Part shown: positions 23,251-34,681 of the stretch, in pieces
Layout of the letters: the number at the start of each line of letters is the position of its first letter
How positions within the stretch are numbered: the stretch's first letter is position 1
Origin: Nectonema munidae
Lineage: Eukaryota; Nematomorpha; Nectonematoida; Nectonematidae
Length of the DNA: 64,000 nucleotides
Reading direction: 5' to 3'
Assembly (NCBI GenBank): GCA_030549495.1
Contig: JAUIRK010000889.1
Coordinates: 124,001 to 188,000 of the forward strand
Program-made: the position numbers and the translations under genes
The notes under the pieces: generated by a model
What the model saw: the letters and a program-made list of their open reading frames with translations, nothing else
Told to the model about the DNA's origin: nothing
The model's database searches: none

Positions 23251-24009
23251 TCCACAAAAGATACGTGTAGATTTAGCGTAAGACTTTGTCGGAAATGTTA
23301 TTGTAGTGAAAATACGACAACATTAAAAAATGATGAAAGCCATTTTTGCTTCTTTTCTTACGCTTTCTTTTGTTATTTTTTAATTTATATTACTTTGCAT
23401 TGATTTGGAAATGCCGCATATGCTGCCCTGTCTCAAACCTGGCTAACACCATCTATTGCGTGAGGACAATGTTAATCAACCATTTTACACATAACTGATT
23501 GATCAAACTTTTTCTTCTCTAACTAGAATTGTCATTTTTTTTCTATATCGTTAGAAAATCTTTTCAATTTTGAACAAAACAAAAAAAGGCAAGAGATATG
23601 CTTTAAATACTAATTTTTTATTTCAATTATCACCAATATATATAGATAGATAGATAAATAGAAAGAAAACAAAACAATAGTTCATGACCTATTGATGAAT
23701 GTAGAATAATAAGGATAAATGATAGATCTAATTTTTGCCTGTATCCTATCTCTCCTTATTATTTTTGGTTCAGTTAACTAATAATGATGTGATGAAATAT
23801 ACAAAAAAAATTCCCTTTTTTTCTTCTCCGTCTCTACATCACCATTTCTTCAGTGTTATTGCTAAATGAAAATTTTCCATGAATAATTAATCGTTTTATC
23901 CATCAGTTCCGTCGCTGTGCTCCAAGTGCGAGGAACAAAATTGATTTTAATGAGGTTTGGACTATGAGAAAGTGTATACTTTTATATATCTTAAGGGAGT
24001 TCTGGAGGG
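23251..24009. other. No gene seen
   Basis: AT-rich DNA with a small (ATAG)n patch near 23640. Confidence 0.45.
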
Positions 24010-25110
24010 GAGCGGGTGCACATAAATCTCAGAGAGGACTCAGGCCAAATGTGTCGCTGATTTGGAGATTTTTGTGTTGAGAAGAAAGTACGTAAGCAAC
24101 TTCAAAATTTCTGCGAGCATGTCTTTTTTGAATGCAGGCGCTGATAGAAACGTAACTGGGATAAATCATACGACTTTTACGTTCTTTTAACTTCAGTTCC
24201 TTGAGATACTGGCGTCTGAAAATAATAGGTAAGAATCTTTTATTTTGCAGAATACTTCCACAAAGGGCTAAACGTTTACTATGAACAAATACAGCAAGAC
24301 CACGTGTTGTAAAAAATCTGTCCGTGCATAAACCACATCATGGCGAAACATTACTTTTTTCAACCAATCTTTTAACAATAGATCAACCAGAAAAATGAGA
24401 CGAATCTTGTAATCATGATACAAGAATCACATATAAAACTTAATACGATATCTACTAAATTTATGAGGATCGTATACTTTTACTCGCCAACCTCCTCTAA
24501 AAGCCACGAGTTGTTGATCAATAAGGACAGCAGAATGAGTACTCCAAAACTTCGAAAAAGTCATCTTGGATATATCGAAATGATGGACTTCTGCTCTCAA
24601 AAATGGACTTCTGCAAGAAGAAAGGATGTCAGATGTCTTAATTTTCTGGTGACTGTTTTGACCAATATCAAGCAATACTGCAAAATAGGATAATATAAGA
24701 TTAATCTTGAAACTTTGATAACAATGAATTAAATTGAAAGTTTCGGATGGTTTGATCTAACAAAATCATACAAAACCAGAAAAATAAAGGATATAAAAAC
24801 TTAATTATAGTTATATTCAAGTTTCAACATTGTCATGCTGTATGCATGGTGAATAATTTCAGGTGACAAGAAGCATTTAAAAATTCGAAAAACATTAGAT
24901 ACATTTTTACATGCTACTTGAGGACCAGGTGGATGATGAGAATAGTTTCTTATATTTATATTTTCAACTCTTTCCCTCAGAGTAGCAGGCGATAACGAGG
25001 TATATTTGTTGAATCTAGCCTCTAAATTTTCATCAATTTCTTCAGAAATGTGAAATGAAGAGCTACTAGCTAGAGGAAGATGTCATTTTTGAATTTGAAG
25101 TAAAGTCAGA
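24010..25110 (-). pseudogene. piggyBac transposase fossil (copy 3)
   Basis: Right to left on the minus strand: an N-terminal part near 25080-24830 (SEEIDENLEARFNKYTSL, HHPPGPQVA, VFRIFKCFLSPEIIHHA). Then 24675-24427 gives LLDIGQNSHQKIKTSDIL and, after a deletion, LIDQQLVAFRGGWRVKVYDP, the first catalytic-Asp block. Further left, in other frames, come TTRGLAVFVHSKRLALCGS, NKRFLPIIFRRQYLKELKL and RRNFEVAYVLSSQH down to about 24010. Block by block it resembles the transposase at 41.7-43.8 kb (for example LTVCG..RANRRFIPYLFRPAYLK against LALCG..QNKRFLPIIFRRQYLK), so both belong to one subfamily. Frameshifts, deletions and loss of the C-terminal part make it dead. Unlike its relative, it keeps the first Asp. 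Confidence 0.85.
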
Positions 25111-25436
25111 AGTCTGTTGAGAAGTGGACATTGAGAAACAAAATCATCAACAAACCCTTTCCACACATTAAAACTGACTCCAATCCTGATTTCGGTTCCA
25201 TCGACTTTCCTTTTATTCCACCGATTCTGACTGACTCCTCAACTCTGGGTAGTAGTCTGCTCGCAAAGTTGGGGAAGGGGGGGGGGGGTTGTCTGACGGC
25301 CAAGTTTAATGGAGAGACCATCAAGGAACTATCGACGTTCAGATAACAGTCTGTTGGAGGCAAACAACAACAAATTCCTTTCAGCAATTTGGCAAGGACT
25401 AATAAGAACAACCTATTTTTGAAGGGTACTCGTTAA

Positions 25437-25565
25437 CCCATTTACGACCAATGTTCCTATTTTGGAACATAAGTAATTTCATCTTCGTCTGCATTTTTCA
25501 ATGACTTTGAATATAAATCGTCTGCGTTTTTTAGATATCGTCTGCTTTGTTTGGTCTTAAATGGG
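25437..25565. mobile_element. 129-bp piggyBac MITE flanked by TTAA
   Basis: Left end CCCATTTACGACCAAT, right end TTTGGTCTTAAATGGG: 14 of 16 bases match as inverted repeats. Both sides carry TTAA (25433-25436 and 25566-25569), the invariant piggyBac target duplication. The body has three TCGTCTGC repeats and no open frame. The complete ends suggest it was moved in trans by a piggyBac transposase. Confidence 0.93.
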
Positions 25566-25569
25566 TTAA

Positions 25570-26170
25570 TATTACTTGCTTATTCAAGTATCAGAATTTT
25601 TAAGACTAATTCTCTGCCTCCTTTTTCATTGCAATTTTATATACTTAAAGCAGACACTTTTTATTTTTTGGAACGCTGGTGTCACACTGACCCTTTAAGC
25701 TTAAGCACAATCACAGATATGTTTCAAGAGTAGTAACTCAGATGTTTAATGGAGGCAATGTTTATTTGGAAAGAGTAAGTACATTTTTAACTTTGAAAGT
25801 TTTCCTTTTGTGTTTTCGCATCAGGCAGGTATACTTGCTTTTGTGCATAAATTATTGATTTTTTTTCATCATTCTTTTGTATTAGAACCTTTAGGAAGAA
25901 GCTGTGTTATCCTCTAATTCAAGTTATATGGATTTATTCTTTGAGTTGTAGAGTTTATGAATTAAGAATTCAATATGTCAAATCGCAGTGCAAACAATTT
26001 ACATGTCAAATTCTTCGTACCCACAAAGTAAAATGAGCTGCTGGTGTAGGAACGGCATAAATCAAGTTTTCCACAAATTTTCAACACCTACTTCAAATCC
26101 TCTGCTATATCTTGTTTCCTCTAAATACTTTTTAATTGGACGCAGGGTGGAGGCTCATTGTAGATACCTA
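25570..26170. other. No gene seen; part of an old dispersed repeat
   Basis: Includes the block at 25635-25700 shared with 21405-21470. No gene. Confidence 0.4.
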
Positions 26171-26480
26171 TTATGATTCGGATTCTTTGAATTTTTCAAT
26201 TACAACTTTGATTATGGTTTTTTCATTTTTAAATTTTTTAATGAAAAATGTCTCTTCTACCCCTGGTTTCTTTTCTTTATTCGAATCGTTATCTAATTGT
26301 GTTGCCTCGATAGGAAAGGTTCTGTGCAGTTCAGTTCTTAATTTTTTTACGAAAGTCCGTTCCTTTTCCAGATGTACACCTGAGAGCTTCAAGCGCTACA
26401 ATTAAGAGAATCTAATTTGTGATTCTCTAGGTCTGATGCAGGGTTTTTTTTTTAAAATAATTATGATTACGATTCTACGA
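26171..26480 (-). repeat. Dispersed element with coding-like frame, copy 1
   Basis: The minus strand matches, in the same order, the element at 28622-29169. Shared blocks are ATAATTATTTTAAA-A-CCC, CAGACCTAGAG, GATTCTCTT..AATTGTAGCGCTTGAA, AACTGAACTG and CAACACAATTAGAT. A 73-codon frame (26392-26171) includes EKERTFVKKLRTELHRTFP. The other copy gives FLEKLRTELPFLSYQHN in broken frames, so the frame may be a true coding relic. The family is unknown to me. Confidence 0.6.
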
Positions 26481-26783
26481 ATTTCTGTGATTCTAAGGTA
26501 GCGAACGCTTTCAGAGCAGCATCAATAATTAAGCGACCAGCGAACCGACATGGAGGCCACCATATGGTATTGCTGAATCCAGGCTTCCACTTATGATTAA
26601 GAGCTTCTTAAGCTTAAATACATTGTTTTCAGGTTTAAGTTGTTCTCCGACTTTGCGTGATAGTAGTATTTGCCACGTGTTATTCCACCAGTGAGTGCGA
26701 GTCAGCGTTTTGTGTATGCGTGCGCAATTGAAAAGATCTAATTTTTATGTCAGTGCTGATTGCAAAGTGTATAATACATGGTG

Positions 26784-27179
26784 CAGTGGATCCCAGCCTT
26801 TTTCTCCCCTCCTCCTTTTTAGTAAAAAAACCTGATACCCCTGTTACTACGTAAAAATCCTTATTATATATAAAAAAACATCTTAGACAATTTTTGCTTG
26901 AATAATATATGTTAATCATTTTAATAACAAGATTTGTTAAAAATTCTATTTTGCAAAGGGATTTTCTTTGAAAAGGAATCATATTTTTCTTATAATACTT
27001 TTAATATCTAACAATTTTCAAAGCAGTTTATTGAAAATGAACATATTAAACTAGAAAATAGCTAACATATATTTTTTATTTTCTTATTATTATACTTTGA
27101 AAAAGAGGATCTTTTTACTCATTTTGTTTTCTTTTTTCATCTTTAGTTTATTTTATGCCTACTAGTTTGGAAACCACTT
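26784..27179. mobile_element. Non-autonomous hAT element with 8-bp target duplication
   Basis: The left end is CAGTGGATCCCAGCC; the right end reads GTTTGGAAACCACTT, the complement of AAGTGGTTTCCAAAC, so the inverted ends are decayed. It is flanked by a perfect 8-bp duplication ACATGGTG at 26776-26783 and 27180-27187. The 396-bp body is AT-rich with no meaningful frame. Confidence 0.85.
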
Positions 27180-27630
27180 ACATGGTGGATTCTTCTGTGT
27201 TTGTGCTAAAGGTTTTTTTTTGTGAAGTTATTCTTTCCACATTTTTTTGACACTTTTTGGTATCAAGATTAAAAGAAAACAAATTTACTCGTTTTATCTG
27301 CTCAACGGACTCGATTCTAAATCATTGTTGGCGTTAAGCCAACTAGTTCATATGACTGCTTGTCTAATTTGTGTTAGGATTGTATATCTATCTCTAAATT
27401 GTATTCATATCAAGAATGGACATCTTTTTTTATGAAAGGCTGCATTTAAAAGTTTACACCTAGCTGTACATGGTATACTAAAATGGGCAACACCTTAAAC
27501 AGGAATTAAGGAGTTTTTATTAATATCTAAAAAAAATTTAAAGTTAAATTGTGACTTTTTTTGAGCTCAAAATCTTAATTTCAACGTTAAATTTATTTAA
27601 ACATCTGTAAGAAAATGTAATCTTGAAAAA

Positions 27631-27764
27631 AGGTAAAGGTACCGTGCGGTGTTTTCATCAAGAAGGTACAATTGCACCGCTTGTATCAAACTTGGCTTGA
27701 TGCTGTATCGAACCCAAGACGAGGTATTGAATCCAGCATCTAACCAATCCTGCTCACGCCCCCA
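27631..27764 (-). mobile_element. tRNA-derived SINE, copy 1
   Basis: The minus strand begins GGGGGCGTGAGCAGGATTGG. It then has the RNA polymerase III B-box-like GGGTTCGATAC, GATACAAGCGGTGCAATTGT, CCTTCTTGATGAAAACA and GGTACCTTTACC. The same order is found in copies at 43801, 48926 and 61358. The head resembles a tRNA with an eroded A box; the tail part is shared and unrelated to tRNA. About 135-160 bp is a normal size for such SINEs. Confidence 0.85.
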
Positions 27765-28621
27765 TGAAAAAATATTGTTAAATATAAAATTTCTTTTAAA
27801 AATAATTATCAGATCCAGATTCATTATGCACTTGAAGCAATAAATATATATCAAGAGTAACTTGATTCTTCCAAATTTGAAATACGAACTCAACTTTGAA
27901 AATAAAAACAGGAGAAACCAAAGTGAACCATGAAAATAGCTTGAACGGTTTCATGATCGTGTAGTTTGAATATATAAAATTTTCCAGTCAATCAATTTAT
28001 TTGCATCAATGATAGCTTTATCTCAGCGGACCGCATAAAAACATTTGGAGCCCTGAATGTGGCCTGCGAGTTTGCTCACTTGTGATTTATATTAATACAA
28101 ATTTTTGTAGAATAATTTGTATCAAGTAACTTTTCACAAGTTGTTAGTGGAATGCAAAGACTAGGTAGACTCCATAACTCAACATTCCCAACGAGGCCAC
28201 TATATCCAAAATGATGGACTGCGAATGTCACAAACAATTCTCAACAATTTAATTGGCTATTCCAAAATAAAGACATGCTAAATCTAGAAGACGTGATATC
28301 GAAAATCTCGAGTTGTTTTCTCTGTATATATAAAAAAATTTGGCAAATTTACAACATTAAGGTTCTCATTGAAATCCTTTTGTTTTATCTTTCCTTTTTA
28401 CGCATATTATATGCTGCCTGCTTTGTATATATTTAGTTTGTAATATAAGTTTACTAAAGTTGCTTTTTTTCTTATGTGAAATCATTGTGGGGGGTAAAAT
28501 TGCTTCAAACAATTAATTTTCACAAAAATTTTTTTATGCTTTTTCTCTGAATTCTCTTTTTAGCGTTTACTTTTTACACGTTTTTTGAAATTTTTCTTTT
28601 GTCCAAACTTCAATAGAGTTA

Positions 28622-29169
28622 GGGTCCATTCTGATTATAATCAGAATCATAATCAATTTAAAGAAAAACCCAATATCAGTATAAAAATCAGACCTAGAGC
28701 ACCACAAAAATCACATTCTCTTCGTAATTGTAGCGCTTGAATCTTCACTTTATGCATCATGGAACAAGTAGAGTTTCTTGAGAAACTTAGAACTGAGCTA
28801 CCTTTCTTATCTTATCAACACAATTAGATCGAAATCCGCTAAGAGAGTAGAAATCACGGGTAGAGCAGCAATTTTTCATTCTCACTGCCAGAAGTCTTGC
28901 GCACCTGTCCTTTAGTGATTGACAGCTATGATGAACAACTATATGCATATTTAAGCGAATCATGCATCAGCACATATGATGATTCGGTAGGCTACTGAAA
29001 ACAAAAGGATTCTACTTTTCCACAGCAAGCTAAACTTGCCTGTAAATATCAGTTTGAGAATCAAAATCAGAATTTTGGAAATTAAAAATCAGAATGAATA
29101 TCAAATGTGCAATTAAAAATTCAGAGAATCATAATTAGATTCATAATCATAATATGTAGAATTGGACCC
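28622..29169 (+). repeat. Dispersed element with inverted ends, copy 2
   Basis: The ends are GGGTCCATTCTGATTAT at the left and GTAGAATTGGACCC at the right, forming an imperfect inverted repeat of about 11-12 bp. Inside the ends, ATAATCAGAATCATAATC-type palindromic sequence occurs at both sides. The middle matches 26171-26480 in reverse orientation. No target duplication was seen. A MITE-like or larger DNA element of unknown family. Confidence 0.65.
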
Positions 29170-29947
29170 AATCCTGGTAAATAGTGCACGCTATGTCAAG
29201 CTTTTAAGAGTGAAGGAAAGTTAATAGCGTTTGATGCTGAATACTAAGTCAAAGATTTTGTGGTATCGAAACCAAGCATATGGAAGCATTCTTTTTCGAC
29301 CTTCTCTCATTGATGACCTTTTTCAACTTTATCATAATTTTGGGAGCTCACGAGAAAACGGGTTAATTTTATCATCTCATTAATGAAAGCGAAAACTACA
29401 TTTTTTTTTATGGTTTTTTAATACTTAAATAGTAATATGCATATATGATTGTACACACACATTGTACTTATAGTCTTATATATACAAAGCATGTATATTT
29501 GTTTGTCTTCTTCAATTTCTTCAAATGTTGCCCTCCCTTCAAATTTAGATTAATATCTACTCACAAGGACGTCTACTGGAAAGATTAAGAACTCGTTTAT
29601 CTGTTATAAAACGAGAAAATCAGAAAAAACGAAATTTCAGGATTATTAAAAGGTATAGAATAAAGACGCTTTGTTTATGTGAAGAGAAGAATAGAAATCA
29701 TACCCGAACCTGAAGAATGAAAACAAATTTAAACAAAATAAGTTATGCTAGAGATCATTATTTTCCAAAGAAGACATTTTTCAAGGAAACGCCCCCCTTA
29801 CTTCTATATAATATATTTTCTACCACCACTTTGGGAACCGCTGCTTTAAAAGGGTGTGACCAAGAGTAGATTAAAAACTATTAAAAAATGCATCTATAAT
29901 AATATGAAATTATAAATTGAACTTGGATTTTCCCTAATTAGAGACAA
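29170..29947. other. No gene seen
   Basis: AT-rich. GGGAACCGCTG near 29840 resembles a worn hAT end, but no partner end was found. Confidence 0.4.
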
Positions 29948-30033
29948 AATTAATCTTGAAAAAACGCGGTTAATGTGGAAAAATAATATTTAATAATGTG
30001 ATATTTTCCCACATTAACCGCGCAGATTAATAT
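29948..30033. repeat. Strong hairpin with GC-rich stem
   Basis: CGCGGTTAATGTGG at 29965-29978 is followed after a 30-base AT loop by its exact complement CCACATTAACCGCG at 30009-30022. Weaker pairing continues outside (ATTAATCT and AGATTAAT). It may be a very small foldback element. Confidence 0.85.
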
Positions 30034-32764
30034 CAAAATTAATTAACTAAATTTGTTAAACAATAGTATTTACAGATTATGATTACCGAAAAAATTTCTT
30101 ACTGGTTCGAATAAAATATTAAATATTTATATAAATGCTAACTTCAAAATAATCTTCGATTTTTTGTTTAGGACAAAAATTGGTTTTGAACTTCTTCATT
30201 TTTTTGTAAACTTGCTGGGCCGTATTTTAAAGACTCCGGATTCAGATTGATTCAGTAAGGCATTTTGTACGTCACTACTTTGCATAACATTTTTGTCGCG
30301 ATCTCTACTGACGCCTTTGTGTCGTTTTTTTGAAAGCATTTTTTACTCATCCTCTTCATGCCATATGCTCGAAGATTATTATAGACACTATATTGTTCCG
30401 AACGCAGGAAGCATTTTTGTGAATTGAGACACCATTCATAGGATGCAATTATTATTAGTCCATTCAAGGTTGTTCAAATGATGTGTGTTGCGATTGCGAA
30501 ATTTTCCATCGTGCAATAATATGTTTAATATTTTATTTTTCGAAGATTCAATGAAAATATCTAAATCAATTTCCTCACCGAAAGAGTTAAACGTGTCAAA
30601 AATTTACAAGCGTGTTGTTGTCATGCCAACGGTGTGTACAACATACGTTGTCAACACTTGAAATAAACCATATGTTGTTGTGCCAAAGTTTATTTTCTCT
30701 AAATACCTTACTTCTAATGTTTAACAGATATTTGCCCGAGTGGACATTTATCTAGTTAATCTTAATTAAGGACCATGGACAATCTCCCACGCAATAATGT
30801 TTCTCGATAATTGCCCTTGGACAACTAATTTAGGAGTTTTTTAATTTCTAATGTGAATCTTAAATTGTATGGCTCAAAATTCGAAATTATAATTTATTAA
30901 GTTATTTTTTCATATTTTTTATTAATAGTAATCAACGTTTTTTTCAATAGTTAAGATGATTTTTTTTTCATTTTTTTTATAATAATAATAATAATATTTT
31001 TTAAGTTAATATATCTGTGCAGTTGTCCTGGGTAAAATTATCCAAGGATTCAATTTTCCTAGAACCCTTGGGAAGAGGGAGTATGGAAACTCTTCTGATA
31101 TGATTGGATAAGAATTTTTGAATAATTTTTTAGTTTTAACCAATCAAATTAGCCTAGAATCAGAGCTAGTGTCGCCAGACTTTTGCTTTATGAAGCTGGA
31201 ACAAAAATGGTGTTGAAAAAGTCAAGAATAAAATTTTGTATTTCCTACAAAAATAATTAATGTGAAAAATGATTTGAAAGTAAAAGATGAGTTTTTATGT
31301 TAAAAAAGAGATAAAGATTTACATTTAGAGGTATATTTTTGTGGGACTCTTATTGACATATAAGATTAGGAATGAAAAACCGGGTACTTATTAATCCTCT
31401 TCCATTGCTAAGCCAAGACAAGACCGGGACAAAGTATTTAGAGTCGGGGGCGAATTTTTCTAAGGTATTTGGAGTTGGAATGGGATTTTTGTAAGCTCTT
31501 AGAGTCGTATATTTTTTTCGCTTGCATTCTTCAACCGCCAGTAATTAAGTTTGTTAGATTTCAGTTAATTCGACAGATATTTGATATATGAATTCAGTCA
31601 TGCCAAAATTTTATCACTTTGTGCTTTTTATAATCATTATTATTATTGACTAGGCAAATGACCTGTATCCTAGTCTAATAATATTAGTTTTTATTTCTAT
31701 TTTTTGCTACCTTACATGCTTTTTCACTTCTTTCAACAAATTTTATTTTGATGGAATGCTTTTTATTGCTTGCGATTTGGTATTGTATACATGCAGCCAT
31801 ACTAACAATAACAATTATTTCATTATATGCACTTTCGATTTTGTTTCATCGATTGATTCATTTAGATTATTTTCCAATTTATTAATTCCCGTTCTAATAC
31901 TTCCATTGCAATGGTAACCTGCAAACGTGTAGTACAATGAATGCACACACTGGAAGCATCAACGTATGATTCCTTGAACAGAAGCAAAAATGTAATTTAT
32001 ATCACACATATATGTGATTCTGATTTATGATTCTTCTTCGAAAGAAAAGCGCGCGCTCGCGCACACACAACACACTTGCACTTTTCTCTTTACTGTAGCT
32101 AATCTACATTATCTTATCTTTTCTGTGCACGCACTCACTACACTGCTGATAAAAGGCAAAATACCAATTACGCAGCTAGAATAGTTAGAATTATCTTGCA
32201 GGTGATACTGTTTTCTTTGTTATTCTGGATTTTATATACTGATACTAACAACGTATACTTACAGCAGCCTTCTATCTATCCATATTCATCCATACAACAA
32301 AAATATTCGTTTGCGTGTGGGATAATGTGTGCCTTTGTTAGAAAATCTTTCAAGTATGTTTTAAGCATTGCAGTGCAGTGCATTGTAAGCTCTCTCATCG
32401 CTTCATTGTTCTTTTTCAGACGCTTCTAAATTCGAAATACAGGAAGAATAGTGGGATTGCAGAGAAGAGAGAATTTTGAAAGTTTTATGATAGATGCTTT
32501 GCGAGATGATGAGAAAGTGCTGGCACAAAAGAATAATAGACTGTCAACGTCGACTTTGTGTTTGCATATTTGTATAGAAAGATTTATTTAGTGCGTAGAA
32601 AGAGTTCATGTATGTTGGATGATAAAGTTTACTTACTGGTTAGACTCTCACACCCTAAAACGGTATCTAGTCAAAATCCCAGAAAACTAAAGTTCCCGAA
32701 AACTAAGGCATCAGTAAATTTAGTTTTTGGGGATTTTGGTATCTGGAATTATAGTTGATTTGAC
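30034..32764. other. No gene seen
   Basis: AT-rich DNA. 31196-31310 shares an old repeat in reverse with 45237-45318 (GTCAAGAATAAAATTT and a GTTTTTAT block). Near 32660-32740 there is an imperfect hairpin (TCAAAATCCCAGAAAACTAA against its complement). Small frames at 32196 and 32558 have no recognisable features. Confidence 0.45.
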
Positions 32765-33225
32765 CAGAAACCCACCAAAACACCATAAAACACTCCAAAA
32801 TACGATAAAATAATGAAATTCATATATCAAACGACTTATTGTTAATACTTAATAAGTCGTTTGATATATTGACCTGCTTTTTTGTTATCAACACTTAATA
32901 AGTAGTTTATAAATGATGTTCACCATTTTATCGTGGTTTGGAGTGTTTTGAGGTGGGAAACTTTTTTAAATTTCATTATTTTTAATTACAACACGTTCTT
33001 TTTAAATATATTTTCAACACTTAGCTAGTAGTTTGATATTTGATTTCCATTTTTTATGGTATTTTGTCGTGTTTTAGGGGTTTCGGTTTTTATTTCAAAA
33101 TTTTAAATATTTTTAATAAGAGCACCTTTTAGATTAAACTTTCAATACTTAATAAGTTGTTTGTGATAGATCCTCATTATTTTATGCCGGTTTAAAGTGT
33201 TTTGGAGTCCAGGAAAAAAAGTTTA
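32765..33225. repeat. Palindrome joined to decaying tandem repeats
   Basis: 19-bp perfect arms at 32822-32840 and 32851-32869 (ATATATCAAACGACTTATT and its complement) enclose a 10-base loop. The left side (32765-32840) is the reverse complement of a unit seen on the plus strand as AACACTTAATAAGTAGTTT at about 32889, 33015 and 33150. Each unit is followed by a TTTTAT..TG.TTTGGAGTGTTTT-like stretch with spacing of about 125-135 bp. The unit therefore exists once inverted and three to four times direct, increasingly diverged. Confidence 0.8.
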
Positions 33226-34510
33226 AGACAATTCGGACTCTGGAGGACAATTAGGCTTCTAAATATATTGATATTAATATTGGCTTGAAGTCGAATTGTC
33301 CAAAGGCCCACTTGTCGTCATTAATGTTTATACTAAAATTTATATGAAAAAAACCAAAAATTAAAACTTTTTTTTGTTATTTTATCCTTTATTTCTCACC
33401 CCTCTTCTCGACTTTTGAATTTCTATATTTTCTACTTTAAAACCTAGTATGTCACTCTTGTTTTACCTTCCTCCAACGTTTTAAAAACTTACTGTATCAG
33501 TGCCTTCTTTATCATACCCTCTGTGTAGACAAAAATTGTTTTAAAAGTTTAGAATGAAATATAAATATAACAAAACTCATTTCTGAGTATTAAACCTTTT
33601 AGGCTTTAATTTTAAGAGTGATTTTTTAGAGTGTTTTTTAAAATTTTTCGAAACTAAGAGAAAACTGTATAACTTGAAATTCTTTAATTGTTTATTATCA
33701 CTGTCTCCCCGCTTGGCAATTTCAATTTCTTAAGAAGACAATTGTTATTTAATTAAAACTTATTTGCCAATTTCAGTTCCTTAAAACTGCGACCCATAGC
33801 AAGAACATCGCGACGCATAATACTTAGGTGTAATAAGACAAACTCTAATCACTACGTTCATTTATTCAACATCGACTTTTTACATGTCCTTTCTTTTTTT
33901 GTCACGACCCATTTTATTTTTCACGCGACCCACTGAAGGGTCGGGAGGACCCACATTTTTAAAAACGCTGCCTTAAAACACAATTGTATATTTTCAATTA
34001 AAAATGTTGTGCAATATGGATGCTTTTTAAAACACTTTTTGTCGCAACTCAGTTCAAACTTAAAAACGTTTCGCGAAGAGTTTTATTTGCAAATAAACTA
34101 GAAGCGAAACAAATATGAAAAATCGATACTTCATTTTAAGAAATAGGGGCTATGTTTCATTTTGCAATTTCATGCATTCCCTAACTAGATTTTTAGGAAT
34201 TTCGTGTAATTACTGAAATGGCACTCTAGCTGCTTCATGAAATCTCTAGGAAGTACATAAAATCTTTACTGATTTTTATGAATTTAATCAAGTGGAACAA
34301 TGATTTCATAAATTCATTATCGTTTAGGAGATTTCATCATATTCCTCCCTCGCTTCACATTTATGCACCGTTTTTATTCAAATTCCGCCTTCTCATTCGT
34401 TGTAAATTTGTTTTGATTTGTCGTCATTTTGCTTTTAATTTTACTTTTGTCTTTTTTCACTTTATAATGCTTCCTTTTTTTCATATATACTATATCTTCT
34501 ACTTACACAC
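33226..34510. other. No gene seen
   Basis: AT-rich. GCGACCCACTGAAGGGTCGG near 33925 and AAAAACGCTG at about 33970 look like a worn hAT end, but no matching left end or target duplication was found. Confidence 0.4.
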
Positions 34511-34681
34511 TAGAGATGTATCGAATGTGAAATTTTTGTATGTGCAGATTCGGATGAGAATGTCAGAATAAATTTTTTAGCAAATGCGGATATTATTGCG
34601 GATCTTGAAACTTAAATGAAAAAAATAAAAAATTAAAAAATAGTAAAAATTTTTGCATGCCGATATCCCATATATCTCTAT
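34511..34681. repeat. MITE-like repeat of the GCGGAT family
   Basis: The left end TAGAGATGTATCGAAT and right end GATATCCCATATATCTCTA are inverted copies with a few differences. Inside are ATGCGGATATTATTGCGGAT motifs like those at 16866-16995. It is 171 bp with no open frame of note. Confidence 0.65.

Noticed and set aside
25106-25411. 101-codon minus-strand frame
   Set aside because: Proline/serine low-complexity around a G-run; no family features, and it does not continue the piggyBac copy.
26495-26515. CTAAGGTAGCGAACG as a 28S rRNA piece
   Set aside because: Only about ten bases agree with the 28S region; the neighbours do not.
28024-29853. CAGCGG ... CCGCTG as ends of one hAT
   Set aside because: Only six bases match, flanking octamers agree in five of eight, and the interior holds an unrelated complete element.
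33772-33970. Possible hAT MITE (CAGTTCCTTAAAACTGCG to AAAAACGCTG)
   Set aside because: Ends match poorly and the flanking octamers differ.
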